Positions 1 to 10,100 of a stretch of DNA of 64,000 bases are shown piece by piece (within the stretch, counting starts at the first letter, position 1; each line of letters opens with the position of its first letter). The stretch lies in contig CAJOEZ010000007.1 in the NCBI GenBank assembly GCA_905233685.1, positions 26,083 through 90,082 of the forward strand. Reading direction: 5' to 3'. Source of the stretch: an uncultured Bacteroidales bacterium (GTDB taxonomy: Bacteria; Bacteroidota; Bacteroidia; Bacteroidales; F082). Position numbers and translations under genes: made by a program. The notes under the pieces were generated by a model. It saw only the letters and a list, made by a program, of their open reading frames with translations, made no database searches and was not told where the DNA came from.

Positions 1-2082
1 GCCATTCTGTTAGTGTTGGTGGTGGTCTTTTTCTTCCTTCAGGACTTCCGCGCCACGCTGATTCCCGCCATTGGCATCGTGGTGTCACTCATCGGTACCT
101 TTGCCTTTATGAAGGTAGCAGGTTTTTCCGTCAATTTGCTGACGCTGTTTGCGTTGATTCTGGTCATTGGAACCGTGGTGGATGACTCCATCGTGGTAGT
201 AGAAGCCGTGAAGGCAAAGTTTGATTCAGGCTATAAATCGGCCTACCAAGCTTCCGTTGATGCCATGAAAGGATTGGCTGTCACATTGTTCACCACGACC
301 TTGGTGTTTATGGTGATCTTCATCCCTGTGTCGTTCATGGGCGGCACCACGGGCATTTTCTTCAAGCAATTCGGCCTGACGATGGCGGTGGCTGTGGGCA
401 TCTCGTTCATCAATGCATTGACCTTGGCACCGGCATTATGTGCGCTTATCTTGAAACCGACTGGTGAGACGTTTCAGGAAACGTCTCTACGAACACGGGT
501 GCGCACAATATACACAACGACTTTCAACGCATTGCTGAAGCATTATGCTGATATGGTGCATTGGCTGCTCGGTCGCAAATGGGTGGTGGCAGTCAGCGTT
601 GCTGTCGCTGCTGTGTTGATGGTGGTGTTGTTCAAGGTGGTTCCGACTGGCTTTGTCCCTAATGAGGACATGGGTAACCTGTTTGTGGAAATCAACACGC
701 CTTCAGGCTATACAATGGAAAAGACCCGCGAGGTGATGAACCGCGTGAGCGACCAGATACAAGAATTGCCTGCCGTCGAAGCTGTGGGCGGCGTGGTTGG
801 TGTCGGCGCAGGCAGCAACGGTGCTTTTATTTATGTGCAGCTGAAGCCTTGGAAGCAGCGCAAGGGCTACGAGAACTCATCAACGGGTGTGATGGAGCAA
901 ATCAACAAGATATTAGCCGAGGAGCATGAAGCGCAGTCGTTTGCGATGGAACCGGGCATGATTGAAGGTTACGGTGGCGGAGGCGGCTTCGAGTTTTCTG
1001 TACAGGACCACAACGGTATGGATGTCCGCACCTTGAAAAAGATCACTGACCGTTTCTTGGAGAAGTTGCAGGAACGCCCTGAAATCGGCGAAATCTATTC
1101 CAACTACGATGTCAACTACCCGCAATACCGTGTGGATGTGGACGTGTCGCGCTGCAAAAAGGTAGGCGTTTCGCCTTCAACGGTGCTCAATGAATTGGGT
1201 GCTTATCTGGGCGGCGACTATATCTCCAATTTCAACAAATATGGTAAGGTGTATCAAGTTACCACGCAACTGCGACCTTCTGACCGTATCCGTCCCGAGT
1301 CGCTTGACCAGCTCTTTGTCCGCTCAGAATCGGGTGCGATGCTGCCCATCAGTCAGTTTGTCACACTGACAAAAGAATATATGCCGCAGACTTTAAGCAG
1401 TCACAACATGTTCAGCTGTATCGATGTGTCGGGCAATGTAGCGCAGGGCGGCAGTACGGGCAATGCCATCAAAGCCATTCAAGAAGTGGCGGCCAAGGAG
1501 TTGCCTGTAGGCTACAGTGTGGAGTTCAGCGGCATCACCCGCGAGGAGAGTCGCACTTCAGGTCGCGTGGTCTTTATCTTCATCATCAGCGCATTGTTCG
1601 TCTATCTGGTGATGGTCGCGCTCTACGAAAGCCTCTTAATCCCGATGGCGGTGATGCTGTCGGTGCCTTTCGGCTTGGCGGGCAGTCTGTTGTTCGCGAA
1701 ACTTTTCGGCGTGGAGAACAATATTTATATGCAGATTGGCCTTATTATGTTAGTCGGATTGTTGGCAAAGACCTCCATCCTGATTACGGAATATGCCTCA
1801 CAAGGTCGTTTGAAAGGGCTATCCATCGGACAAGCCGCCCTACAGAGCGCAAAGGAGCGTCTGCGTCCCATCCTAATGACTTCGCTGACAATGATTTTCG
1901 GCATGTTGCCCCTGATGTTCGCCACAGGTGCAGGGGCTAATGGCAGTCGCACCATCGGCGTTTGCGTGGTCGGTGGCATGTTGTTCGGCACCTTGGGCTT
2001 GCTCGTCACCGTGCCGACTTTGTTCGCCGTGTTCCAAAAACTACAGGAACGCTTCAAACCAATGAAAAGAAAGGAAAAATGA
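1..2082 (+). CDS. RND (HAE1/AcrB-type) efflux permease, 5'-truncated
   Basis: Inner-membrane, proton-driven permease of a tripartite RND drug/solute exporter. The reading frame is open from base 1, so the N-terminal ~340 residues of a usual ~1030-residue protein lie outside the window; 693 residues are visible. The fragment starts in TM3 (FRATLIP loop), continues into TM4 with the proton-relay acidic pair (IGTVVDDSIVVVEAV), carries the second periplasmic porter half, and ends with TM7-12 including the TM10 lysine (GLLAKTSILITEYA). These match AcrB/MexF-like proteins rather than heavy-metal CusA pumps. The membrane-fusion partner is presumably upstream. The stop overlaps the start of the downstream acetyltransferase (ATGA). 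Substrate cannot be told from the sequence. Confidence 0.93.
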   Translation, partial: AILLVLVVVFFFLQDFRATLIPAIGIVVSLIGTFAFMKVAGFSVNLLTLFALILVIGTVVDDSIVVVEAVKAKFDSGYKSAYQASVDAMKGLAVTLFTTTLVFMVIFIPVSFMGGTTGIFFKQFGLTMAVAVGISFINALTLAPALCALILKPTGETFQETSLRTRVRTIYTTTFNALLKHYADMVHWLLGRKWVVAVSVAVAAVLMVVLFKVVPTGFVPNEDMGNLFVEINTPSGYTMEKTREVMNRVSDQIQELPAVEAVGGVVGVGAGSNGAFIYVQLKPWKQRKGYENSSTGVMEQINKILAEEHEAQSFAMEPGMIEGYGGGGGFEFSVQDHNGMDVRTLKKITDRFLEKLQERPEIGEIYSNYDVNYPQYRVDVDVSRCKKVGVSPSTVLNELGAYLGGDYISNFNKYGKVYQVTTQLRPSDRIRPESLDQLFVRSESGAMLPISQFVTLTKEYMPQTLSSHNMFSCIDVSGNVAQGGSTGNAIKAIQEVAAKELPVGYSVEFSGITREESRTSGRVVFIFIISALFVYLVMVALYESLLIPMAVMLSVPFGLAGSLLFAKLFGVENNIYMQIGLIMLVGLLAKTSILITEYASQGRLKGLSIGQAALQSAKERLRPILMTSLTMIFGMLPLMFATGAGANGSRTIGVCVVGGMLFGTLGLLVTVPTLFAVFQKLQERFKPMKRKEK

Positions 2083-2636
2083 CCATGAAAACCAACCAAC
2101 CTAACATCACCCTCACACCATTGCAGCCCGACGACCGCGAGCAGTTCATCCTCGACAACCAATGGGCGTTCAAATACGGTGCGCAGCAAGAGTTTGGTCT
2201 GCGCGACACCCGCACCGAAGAAGGCGAAGAAGTCATCTCGCGCACGACTATTGAAAATTCCATAGACGGAGAAAATGCCGAGGTTTACCGCATCCTTTTG
2301 GATGGCCAAAAAGTGGGCGGCGTGGTGCTGAAAATCGACCGAGAGAAAGCCGAAGGCGAGCTGGAACTGTTGTTTGTTTCGCCCGAAGTCCACAGCAAAG
2401 GCATCGGTCAGGCGGCATGGAAGGCCGTGGAAGCCATGCATCCTGAAATCAAGGCTTGGGAAACCATCACACCTTATTTCGAGAAGCGGAACATTCATTT
2501 CTACGTGAACCGCTGCGGTTTTCACATCGTGGAGTTTTGGAACAAATACCAGCATGGCCCCGCCATTCCCGACGAAGAGGCAGGCAACTGGAGCGAGGAC
2601 GATGAGATGTTTGTGTTTAGGAAGGTGATGCGCTAA
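2079..2636 (+). CDS. GNAT family N-acetyltransferase
   Basis: Acetyl-CoA-dependent N-acetyltransferase of unknown substrate, about 185 residues. Motif A is seen as LELLFVSPEVHSKGIGQAAW, with the Q/R-x-x-G-x-G type acetyl-CoA loop at SKGIGQ, and the C-terminal half has the usual YVNRCGF segment. The start at 2079 is chosen because it overlaps the stop of the RND gene (ATGA) and has a purine-rich AAGGAAAA directly before it; an ATG two codons later (2085) is also possible. Overlap implies translational coupling, but this does not prove a role in efflux. A hairpin terminator follows. Confidence 0.85.
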   Translation: MTMKTNQPNITLTPLQPDDREQFILDNQWAFKYGAQQEFGLRDTRTEEGEEVISRTTIENSIDGENAEVYRILLDGQKVGGVVLKIDREKAEGELELLFVSPEVHSKGIGQAAWKAVEAMHPEIKAWETITPYFEKRNIHFYVNRCGFHIVEFWNKYQHGPAIPDEEAGNWSEDDEMFVFRKVMR

Positions 2637-2649
2637 AATGACACTGATA

Positions 2650-2683
2650 TTGACCGCCGCAAGGGTTTTCGTGACCTTTGCGG
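2650..2683. repeat. 34-bp hairpin repeat, copy 1
   Basis: The block beginning TTGACCGCCGCAAGGG and ending TGACCTTTGCGG occurs here and again at 11960-11993 with a single base difference. Both copies lie between convergent genes and can fold as a hairpin. Confidence 0.75.
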
Positions 2684-2695
2684 CAGTTTTTGTTT
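2656..2695 (+). terminator. Hairpin terminator after the GNAT gene
   Basis: GCCGCAAGGG (2656-2665) pairs with CCTTTGCGGC (2675-2684) with one G-U, loop of 9, followed by AGTTTTTGTTTTT. It lies between convergent genes. The hairpin is inside a 34-bp block repeated at 11960-11993. Confidence 0.7.
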
Positions 2696-2833
2696 TTCAG
2701 CCATCGCCAAAACTGGGGATTCGTGCATCCAAAAAATACCCATCAAAGGGGATTTCACACCTGCCGGAACCGTTGTTACTTTGCAGCAGATTTTTGTCAT
2801 ACTGTACAAGGATGAATTTTGAGTTAGTTTTCC

Positions 2834-2871
2834 AGATGCGGGGACGCAGGCACTGTTCCCGCATCTTTTTT
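2834..2871 (+). terminator. Strong intrinsic terminator in gene-free stretch
   Basis: AGATGCGGGGA (2834-2844) pairs with TTCCCGCATCT (2856-2866), 11 bp with one G-U, 11-nt loop, followed by a T run. It sits about 140 bases after the GNAT terminator, so it may end a separate short transcript. A weak TAnnTTTG-like element (TTACTTTG, 2776-2783) lies upstream. Nothing else convincing is seen in 2696-2833; the short open frame there has no recognisable features. Confidence 0.6.
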
Positions 2872-2885
2872 GTGCAAACCCAAAA

Positions 2886-4163
2886 TCATCTCGTCATGGA
2901 AGTGACAGAAAGAAACCGTTGAACCAACGCGTCGAAAGGATAAAGTCCGTCAGCATTAGAGCTCAGACCTTTAAGATGGATAGGAAAAACCATTGGCGGG
3001 TTCTCCAAGTCCAATAAGGTCATGTTGCGCAGTTGCTCGGTGCTTTGGTATACCAGGTTGAGTGCGACAAAAGAACGTCCCTCAGTGTCTTCCCATCTTT
3101 CAATGACCAGTTTGCAACCGATAGGAGTCTTTTTCTCGATGGTTTCTGGCAGGCTATAGTTTTCTGCGTCCAGTGAGGCCAGCACACTGCCAATGTTGGA
3201 GTCGTGGCCGCAGAGGAAGGTAAACTTCCTTCCGTTGTGTTGAAGCTCTTCGAGCATCGTCCGCAAGAGCGGACGAGCCACTTGGCGGGCCACCACAGGC
3301 GCGGTGAACAGCACATCACCGTACCAGTCCTTGATGGCGGAAATGCTCACCCAGTCTTCCCATGTCAACCTATGGCCAAAGGCGGCTTTCACCGCATCGA
3401 GCTCCTCGTAGTATTGCAGGACGAGAGCATCGGCAGCCTGACAAGCGAGGCGCAACGAGCCACCCATGCCAGGCTCGCGGTTTTTGACGAGATAGACATG
3501 CGCGTCGTCGGTACGGAAGTGACAAGTGTCGCCTTCAAGACAGGCCTTGCTTTGGTCCATGTCGAGCACACGCTCCAGCACCTTGTAGTTTTCCGTCATT
3601 CTCTCCCCTATTCCAAGCATTCCTTTCTCGCCGCCCATGGCAGTGATCTGCTGTTGGGCAAGGGCTTTGAAAGCCTCGTTGTCGTCGGTAATCTGCGGCG
3701 CAAATACTGAATCCATCCTGCCCAATTCGCAATGGTGCTCAATGCGGACATTGGCCACAGGCAGCATCCCCGAGGAGAAATACTGTGCCGTGGCGATGGT
3801 GCGCTGCAAGGAATTGGCATAAAAGCGCATGGCACCTTCGGTGGGGATTTCGTTTTCCCGCATCAGTCCCTCACTAACAAGCCATTTGCGGAAATACTGG
3901 CCCATCATCGTCTCCAAGGCGCCTCCGCGCAGTGACAACTCGCTGGGTGCCGACGACCACTGATACCATTCGTGAGGTGTGATGCATTGCAGCGTCGAGC
4001 GTCTCCCCGAAAGGGGTGAACGGATGTTGTGGCGGCTCAGCACCACGACTTGTTTCAGCGTGTAGCGTTCCCTGAAATCGTCGGTGCGGTAGACTTGGGC
4101 GAATGCCGTAAGCGACACGCCCAGCAAAAGGAATAACAGTATGGTTTTAGATGTTTTGGACAT
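2886..4163 (-). CDS. Histidine-type acid phosphatase / phytase-like protein, exported
   Basis: Phosphomonoesterase of the histidine phosphatase superfamily, clade 2 (acid phosphatases, phytases and multiple inositol-polyphosphate phosphatases). After a signal peptide (SKTILLFLLLGVSLTAFAQ) the catalytic motif appears as VVLSRHNIRSPLSG, an RHxxRxP variant; the distal general-acid motif is LCGHDSNIG, with D in the HD position. About 425 residues, normal for the family. The start at 4163 (or 4169) is fixed by the TACTTTTG promoter element at 4181-4188: a longer reading frame up to 4259 would begin upstream of that promoter. Probably periplasmic or surface-located, releasing phosphate from organic phosphates; the substrate is inferred only from the family. 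Divergent from the hydrolase at 4274. Confidence 0.85.
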   Translation of the reverse strand: MSKTSKTILLFLLLGVSLTAFAQVYRTDDFRERYTLKQVVVLSRHNIRSPLSGRRSTLQCITPHEWYQWSSAPSELSLRGGALETMMGQYFRKWLVSEGLMRENEIPTEGAMRFYANSLQRTIATAQYFSSGMLPVANVRIEHHCELGRMDSVFAPQITDDNEAFKALAQQQITAMGGEKGMLGIGERMTENYKVLERVLDMDQSKACLEGDTCHFRTDDAHVYLVKNREPGMGGSLRLACQAADALVLQYYEELDAVKAAFGHRLTWEDWVSISAIKDWYGDVLFTAPVVARQVARPLLRTMLEELQHNGRKFTFLCGHDSNIGSVLASLDAENYSLPETIEKKTPIGCKLVIERWEDTEGRSFVALNLVYQSTEQLRNMTLLDLENPPMVFPIHLKGLSSNADGLYPFDALVQRFLSVTSMTR

Positions 4164-4180
4164 AGGCATTGTTTTGCATG

Positions 4181-4188
4181 CAAAAGTA
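4181..4188 (-). promoter_or_regulatory. -7 element TACTTTTG of the histidine phosphatase gene
   Basis: Exact match to the Bacteroidota -7 consensus TAnnTTTG on the minus strand, about 18 bases before the start codon, giving a very short leader. Confidence 0.7.
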
Positions 4189-4229
4189 CGCTTTTTTGGC
4201 GACGCGACAAGACATAACGGGAAAAACCG

Positions 4230-4237
4230 TACCTTTG
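4230..4237 (+). promoter_or_regulatory. -7 element TACCTTTG of the hydrolase gene
   Basis: Exact TAnnTTTG match 36 bases before the ATG at 4274, back to back with the divergent phosphatase promoter. Confidence 0.7.
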
Positions 4238-4273
4238 CAGCCATTTTCAGATAAAGCAACTTTGACAGTAGTA

Positions 4274-5812
4274 ATGAAAAAAAATATCTCTTTTCCCTTT
4301 CTGACTACGATGTGTCTGCTGTTTTGTGTCCATCTTTTTGGCAACGACAGCATACCTGACCCTGGCATGTTTATGAAAGGGGACGGTTTCCCCATCATTG
4401 AGACCCCCGCCGTTTTCAAAAGCACTATTGGAGACAGGGACTTCCTTGTGTTCGTCGAGTACAGCGACAGCCTGAACATCAAAGGGCACTACATGGCTTT
4501 GGAGGAAACCATGACTGACACCCTTCCTTTCAAACTGGGAGCCGAAGGTCACAATGCGATCCTTTATTACGAGGACCACAAGGAGATTTTTGACACTGCC
4601 GATTTCCGTTTTCAAAGCCATGAGACGCCAGCTTTCCAGGATTTCGGGAACAAACGTTATCAAGATTCCTTGTTTGCGGTGGAGAAAATCAGCGACATCT
4701 GTTACGGCAATTCCCCTGGCTTTTGGTTGGAAATAGACGACAGTGTCAAAACCATGGGCAAGCTTCTTCGGGTTGTTGATGTCAGAAGAACAGTCCCGTT
4801 GGATCTCCTTCTTGACATTTACAGGCCACAAAACGACACTTTAGAAAAGCATCCGTTGGTGATGTTGATTTACGGTGGCGCGTATTATTTCGGGTCGAAA
4901 GACGACGTGAAAATCACCACTTGGTGCCGGCACCTCGCTTCGTTAGGTTATGTGGTGGCTTCCATCGACCACAGGTTAGGCTTCTTTCCCGGCAAGTCCG
5001 GCATCGGGCGGGCGGCTTACCGCGCGGTGCAGGATGCCCATGCTGCCATGCGCTTTTTGGTCTCACATCCTGAAGACTATGGCATCGACACTTCCATGAT
5101 CTTCGTGGGCGGCTCCAGCTCCGGGGCCGTCACCGCACTCAGCCTCGCCTACATGACCAATGAAAGCCGTCCCAAATACGCCCGCAAAGGCTTGTTTCGC
5201 CCTGACCTCGGCGGTATCGACACTTGCGGTAATGCCCTCCGGACCCATTTCCGCATCAGGGGCGTCGCCGAAATGTGGGGAGCCATATCCGACACCGCCT
5301 TGATTCATGGACACGACGTTTCGATATTAGCCTTCCATGGCGATGCCGACGACATCATGCCTTACGGCTATGACCGTCCCTTTAGCGTCGCCAAACCCTT
5401 CAACAGGCTGGCGAGCGACCCGATGTATGGCGCATCGTGCATTGTCGACCGCGCCACTAAACTGGGGTATCAAGCCCGTTTGGTCACCTTTGCCGGCTAC
5501 AAACACATGCCACACGTGGACCCCAAAACAAAAGTCATTAACGACAATTTCTACGTCGTCCAAGACACAATGTCGGAGTTTTTCCACGACATTATCGTGC
5601 CACAAAAACTTGAAATCGACGGAGAAGACGGCTATTATTATGTGAGGCCTTACCCTTTGAAGGCCAGCTGGATGGTCGAAGGGGGTGTCATCCTCTCCAC
5701 TGAAAACAATACCGTGGAAGTAGCATGGTTCAAGAATGCGCCCCAACATAGCATCACGGTATCAGCCCTGTTGCCATACGGCGTCGGACTTACCGAAACG
5801 AAGGAATTCTGA
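4274..5812 (+). CDS. Exported alpha/beta-hydrolase, carboxylesterase-like
   Basis: Predicted secreted or periplasmic serine hydrolase of 512 residues. A signal peptide (MKKNISFPFLTTMCLLFCVH) precedes an N-terminal region of ~170 residues that I do not recognise. The hydrolase fold begins at about residue 190 with an oxyanion-hole segment (MLIYGGAYYFG), followed by the nucleophile elbow VGGSSSGAVTAL (Ser near 282), an acid candidate in HGDADDIMPYG (near 355) and a His in KHMPHVD (near 410). A ~75-residue C-terminal extension follows and could be a small beta domain. The ATG at 4274 is chosen because it lies after the promoter and begins the signal peptide. Its divergent neighbour is a phosphatase, so both may serve nutrient scavenging; the ester substrate is unknown. 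Confidence 0.8.
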   Translation: MKKNISFPFLTTMCLLFCVHLFGNDSIPDPGMFMKGDGFPIIETPAVFKSTIGDRDFLVFVEYSDSLNIKGHYMALEETMTDTLPFKLGAEGHNAILYYEDHKEIFDTADFRFQSHETPAFQDFGNKRYQDSLFAVEKISDICYGNSPGFWLEIDDSVKTMGKLLRVVDVRRTVPLDLLLDIYRPQNDTLEKHPLVMLIYGGAYYFGSKDDVKITTWCRHLASLGYVVASIDHRLGFFPGKSGIGRAAYRAVQDAHAAMRFLVSHPEDYGIDTSMIFVGGSSSGAVTALSLAYMTNESRPKYARKGLFRPDLGGIDTCGNALRTHFRIRGVAEMWGAISDTALIHGHDVSILAFHGDADDIMPYGYDRPFSVAKPFNRLASDPMYGASCIVDRATKLGYQARLVTFAGYKHMPHVDPKTKVINDNFYVVQDTMSEFFHDIIVPQKLEIDGEDGYYYVRPYPLKASWMVEGGVILSTENNTVEVAWFKNAPQHSITVSALLPYGVGLTETKEF

Positions 5813-5831
5813 TGAAAGAACGTGTTTTGCC

Positions 5832-5862
5832 TTTGAAGACAATCAAAAAAGCCGTATTTTTG
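5832..5862 (+). promoter_or_regulatory. Promoter of the glycosyltransferase gene (TTTG-N19-TATTTTTG)
   Basis: TTTG at 5832-5835 and TATTTTTG at 5855-5862 with 19 bases between fit the Bacteroidota -33/-7 pattern. The start codon is 27 bases further on. Confidence 0.75.
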
Positions 5863-5888
5863 CAAACTTATTTAGAATAAGACCTTTT

Positions 5889-7124
5889 ATGAAGATTCTC
5901 TTAGTCATAGATATTCTCGACACCCACAACAATGGGACAAGCATCTCGGCACAGCGTTTTGCCAGTGAACTGAAGCAACGTGGACATGAGGTGCGTGTTT
6001 TATGTGCCAACCCGCAGGAGACGGATGAGAAAGGCGCGGCGTTGCCCGTGGAGGTGACAGGGAAATACACTGTACCGGAATTTATAGTACCTTTGTTTGA
6101 CTCGATAGTCAAGAAACATGGTTTCGCATACGGTGATATTCGGTCCAAGTCAAGACCTGTTATCCATGAGGCGGTAGAGTGGGCAGATATTGTGCACAGT
6201 TTCTTCCCTTTCCCGCTTGAAATAGTGGCAAGCAATTATGCGGCAAAGTTGGGTAAACCCAACACGGGGGCTTTCCATGTCCAGCCCGAAAACATCACGT
6301 CGTCATTGGGCTGTGGAAAAGTGCAATGGGTACAAAACATGATTTACCGTCTTTTCCGTAACACGTTTTACTACAAGTATCGCCATATCCATGTGCCGTC
6401 TGCCTTTATGGGGCGTATGATTGAAGAGAGAGGTTACAAGGCGAAGATCCATGTCATCAGCAACGGCATACAGGATGCGTTTATGGAGACCGGGGAAAAC
6501 AAGATTGCCAACGGCAGGCCGCCGAAGTTGCCGGAATACCAAGACAAGATTGTAATTATGATGGTTGGACGCCTTGCGAAGGAAAAACGGCAAGATGTCA
6601 TCATCAATGCCGTGAATCACTCAAAATATGCCGACAAGATACAGTTGATTTTTGCCGGAAAGGGACCGCAATATGAAAAATATTTGAAACTGGGCGAAAA
6701 GCTGGCCAATCCACCGCAGTTTGTGTATGTCAAACAGGATGAGTTGATAAAACTGCTTCTCCAGTGCGACTTGTACGTACATGCCAGCGACATGGAGAGC
6801 GAGGCGATCTCGTGCATTGAGGCTTTCGCCACGGGTCTGGTGCCTGTCATCGCCAACAGCGAGCTCTCGGCCACGCGGCAGTTTGCCTTGGATGATCGGT
6901 CGCTGTTCCAGCCGGGCAGCCCGAAAGACCTTGCCCGTGCCATCGACTATTGGCTCGACAACCCGAAAGAGCGTGAAAACATGGAAAAAACCTACGTCAA
7001 GGCGGCCAAGAAGTACAGTCTGGCTAATTCTGTGCGTATGTTCGAGGAGATGCTGAACGAGGAAATTGAGGATCTGAAGTGTATCAACGGCATCGCCGTC
7101 GAAAAAGAGAAAGACAAGTCGTGA
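5889..7124 (+). CDS. Glycosyltransferase family 4 protein
   Basis: GT-B fold retaining glycosyltransferase of 411 residues, transferring a sugar from a nucleotide-sugar donor to an envelope glycolipid or glycan acceptor. The N-terminal domain starts with MKILLVIDILDTHNNGTSIS, typical of diacylglycerol-glucosyltransferase-like enzymes, with the FASELKQRGHEVRVL helix-strand. The C-terminal donor domain shows IVIMMVGRLAKEKRQD and the E-x7-E signature in SDMESEAISCIEAFATG. No membrane segment or signal peptide, so it is cytoplasmic or peripheral. The ATG at 5889 follows the promoter; longer frames begin inside the upstream gene. It is followed after 3 bases by the TamB-barrel gene, so the two probably form an operon for envelope biogenesis. 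The sugar and acceptor are not determinable. Confidence 0.88.
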   Translation: MKILLVIDILDTHNNGTSISAQRFASELKQRGHEVRVLCANPQETDEKGAALPVEVTGKYTVPEFIVPLFDSIVKKHGFAYGDIRSKSRPVIHEAVEWADIVHSFFPFPLEIVASNYAAKLGKPNTGAFHVQPENITSSLGCGKVQWVQNMIYRLFRNTFYYKYRHIHVPSAFMGRMIEERGYKAKIHVISNGIQDAFMETGENKIANGRPPKLPEYQDKIVIMMVGRLAKEKRQDVIINAVNHSKYADKIQLIFAGKGPQYEKYLKLGEKLANPPQFVYVKQDELIKLLLQCDLYVHASDMESEAISCIEAFATGLVPVIANSELSATRQFALDDRSLFQPGSPKDLARAIDYWLDNPKERENMEKTYVKAAKKYSLANSVRMFEEMLNEEIEDLKCINGIAVEKEKDKS

Positions 7125-7127
7125 GTA

Positions 7128-10100
7128 ATGAGTAAGAAGAGTCTGATTTGGAGAAGAACCCGTATCGTTTTAGGTGTCATCTTGGGAATCGTGCTGTTAC
7201 TGCTGATTGCCGTGACGGTCGTTTTAGTGACGCCCAAAGCCCGTACGGCTGTCCTGCAAAAGTGCGTGGCGGAAATCAACGGGCGCACCGACTTGGATGT
7301 GGATCTGGGCCGGCTCTATCTTTCTCCTTTCCATCATTCTCCGATGATGCTCTACCGCGCCTACAAGGGCAATGAAGACCTGCCGCTGCACATAGAAATA
7401 GACAGTCTCTATATCGGTCATCGCGGCCAGGACACGTTGCTCTACGTGCATGGCCTACGTCTGCAAGGTTGTATGCAAAAACCTGGGGAGGGTGAGCCGA
7501 AAGATGATTTTCTGGCTCGCACCATCGTGGTGGACCAATTGCTATTAGACCAAGCGACAGTTCATTCCGACACGCTGATAGACGGGATAGGTGTTGACGC
7601 TGTCTTAGAGCATCTGCATGTAAAAAGTCCAGGGTTCAACATCGCGAAAGGAGAATACCCGCTGCACGGTTTGAAGTTGACGGATGCGTTTGTGGGAGTT
7701 GAACTGCGCGACACCGAGGACGACACCGAGGATGAGGACACCATCTCCACCCCGATGGTCTTTGATATACCGGATGCTGAGTTACGCAATGCGCGGTTCG
7801 TGCTCAACCCGAGGGGGGTGGACATACGTGCCGACTCCCTTGCCACGAGTGTGTTGGCGGATGTGGGAAACGACCTCTATGATATACGTCGCGTGAATAT
7901 CGGGAAAGCCTCGATTGATTACAAGAAAAAATACTACTTGCCTTTTGACACGATCTATGGAGATGCGTTTGTGGATTTGAACACCGATTTGATTAATTCC
8001 AAAGGATTACACGTGCGCTCCGACGAGTTTGGGGCGAAAGCAGACTTGATGGCCTCGGTATTAAACATGGAGACGATGCGGGTGGATTTGGAAGGCAATG
8101 CGGATTACCGCGGTAGCAAGGCCACCTTGAGAGGATACTATGATATTGATGATGAAATGTATGACATGTTGGTGAATGTTGAGAAGGTTGACATAAGTCC
8201 ATTCCTCAAAGACCGTCACCACGTGGAAATCGCAGGCAAAATACATGCGCAGGGCAAAGGAATAGACCTTGATTCCCCTGCGTTAAAGTGCAAAGTGGCC
8301 ATGAACCTGACCGATTGCATCTATGACGACATTAATGTATCCGGCATAAAGCTTAATGCCGAATTGGCCAATAAAACCGTGGCCGGAAACCTGCATTTGC
8401 CAGTTACGATGACTGACAGCGACATGCGGCTGAAGGCGGAGACGGAGCATCAGTTCTTGGTATCAAACTTCTTGACACCAAAGAAGATGAAGGTGGACTA
8501 CCATACGCAGATGAAGCATGTGGTTGCACACGTGGCGGGCGAGGATTTTGATGTCGACTATCTGAACCTTGACTTCACTACGAATACCGCCACATCGTTG
8601 TATATGGCCACCCAGGGACTTACCGTCGATGCACAAAGTCCGATGCATGTGCTCAGATTAGTAGACGATATACAACCCGTGCTGGGGGTCGTCTCAGACT
8701 CAGCCTTTGTCCAGTCCCTCGTCTTGTTACAAGATCTGACAATGTTGGACACGCTCCGAAGGCTTATACCAAACATGCAGGCGGAAATACAACTGGCGAA
8801 AGGCAGTCCTGTTCAGGCTATCATTGAGGGGATGGGGGTAGACATCAATGAAGTGACAGTTTCGCTGCAATCCGATGCTTTCCAATCAGACTTGGCATTG
8901 GACGTTTCCATCCCGAGTATTGACCACACGGACGACGACAGTACGGGCCTGCGCCTGCCTGCTGCCACAGCGGCGATACGGATAAACATGACGGAAGGCA
9001 AGACCACCGCCTCGCTCACTGCCAATACCCATATTACCAATGGCGTGATGAGTGTGGATAAGTTACGTACCGACGCCAGGCTGCAACTTGACCTAGAACG
9101 GGACGAGCGCGAGCTGAACGGCACGGGGCACCTTGCGTTAGACGGCCTCGTGTACAATGGAATGGAACTCGGAAACCGAACGGCAGACATCCTGATTTCG
9201 CCATCGGGGCAGTATGAGAATGCCATCCAGGCTGACGTGCGGTTGGACGACATCCCGCTTGAGCTGGTAAGCGACATTATTCAAATGGAGGATATCGACT
9301 TGGATGGTCTCGTTCGGGCTAAGGCTACCGTAGACGGTTTGCCTGCCCAATTGGACATCTCCGCCGAAGTGTGGCCTGTGGATGTAAGCGTCAATTACAA
9401 ACCCTACGATGTGAAGCTGAATCTGGGGGAAACGCCTATCGTGATGGTACACAACAACGTGGAATTAAACGATGTGCGCATCTATAGTGTCGATAGCTCT
9501 TATTTGACTCTGAACGGTGGGATGGACCTCAACACGATGCTCATAGATGTGGATCTAACTGCCGATAATTTCTCTCCGGTGAAATTAGAGCAAAACGGGC
9601 CTTTCCCTGTCTATGGTGACTTGGCAACCGATGTCCGTGGACGTGTGACCGGGCCGTTAGACAGTATTCATGCCAATGTGGATGTCACCATCCTGCCCAC
9701 CACCGATTTAACTTATCCGATAGATAAAAAGAACCTGGCGCAAGTCAAACCGCACGGTACGGTCAACGTACAATATAACACCACTGACGGGGAACTTAAT
9801 TTAGGAGGAATGATTCATGTGGACGAAGGTTTGGTTCGTTATTCGCCCAAGTTATATCCCATGATACCTTTCAAGGTGGATTCGGGAAGCTATGTTGCCC
9901 TCAACGGTCCCATAGGCCAGACCATTCTGCACATCTCTGCTTCGCAACAAGTGAAAGCAGATGTGCAATCGGCAGACGAAGAAACACGCCGTGTAACCTT
10001 CAACACGGGTGTGCGCGTATATGGCATTCTCGATTCGATAGGCCTTAACACCATAGGCTTCTTCCTCGAAGCGCCGGATGACGAGACCATCACGCGCGAA

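Noticed and set aside
2638..2922. A 94-codon frame after the GNAT gene
   Set aside because: It runs through two hairpin terminators and shows no protein-like pattern.
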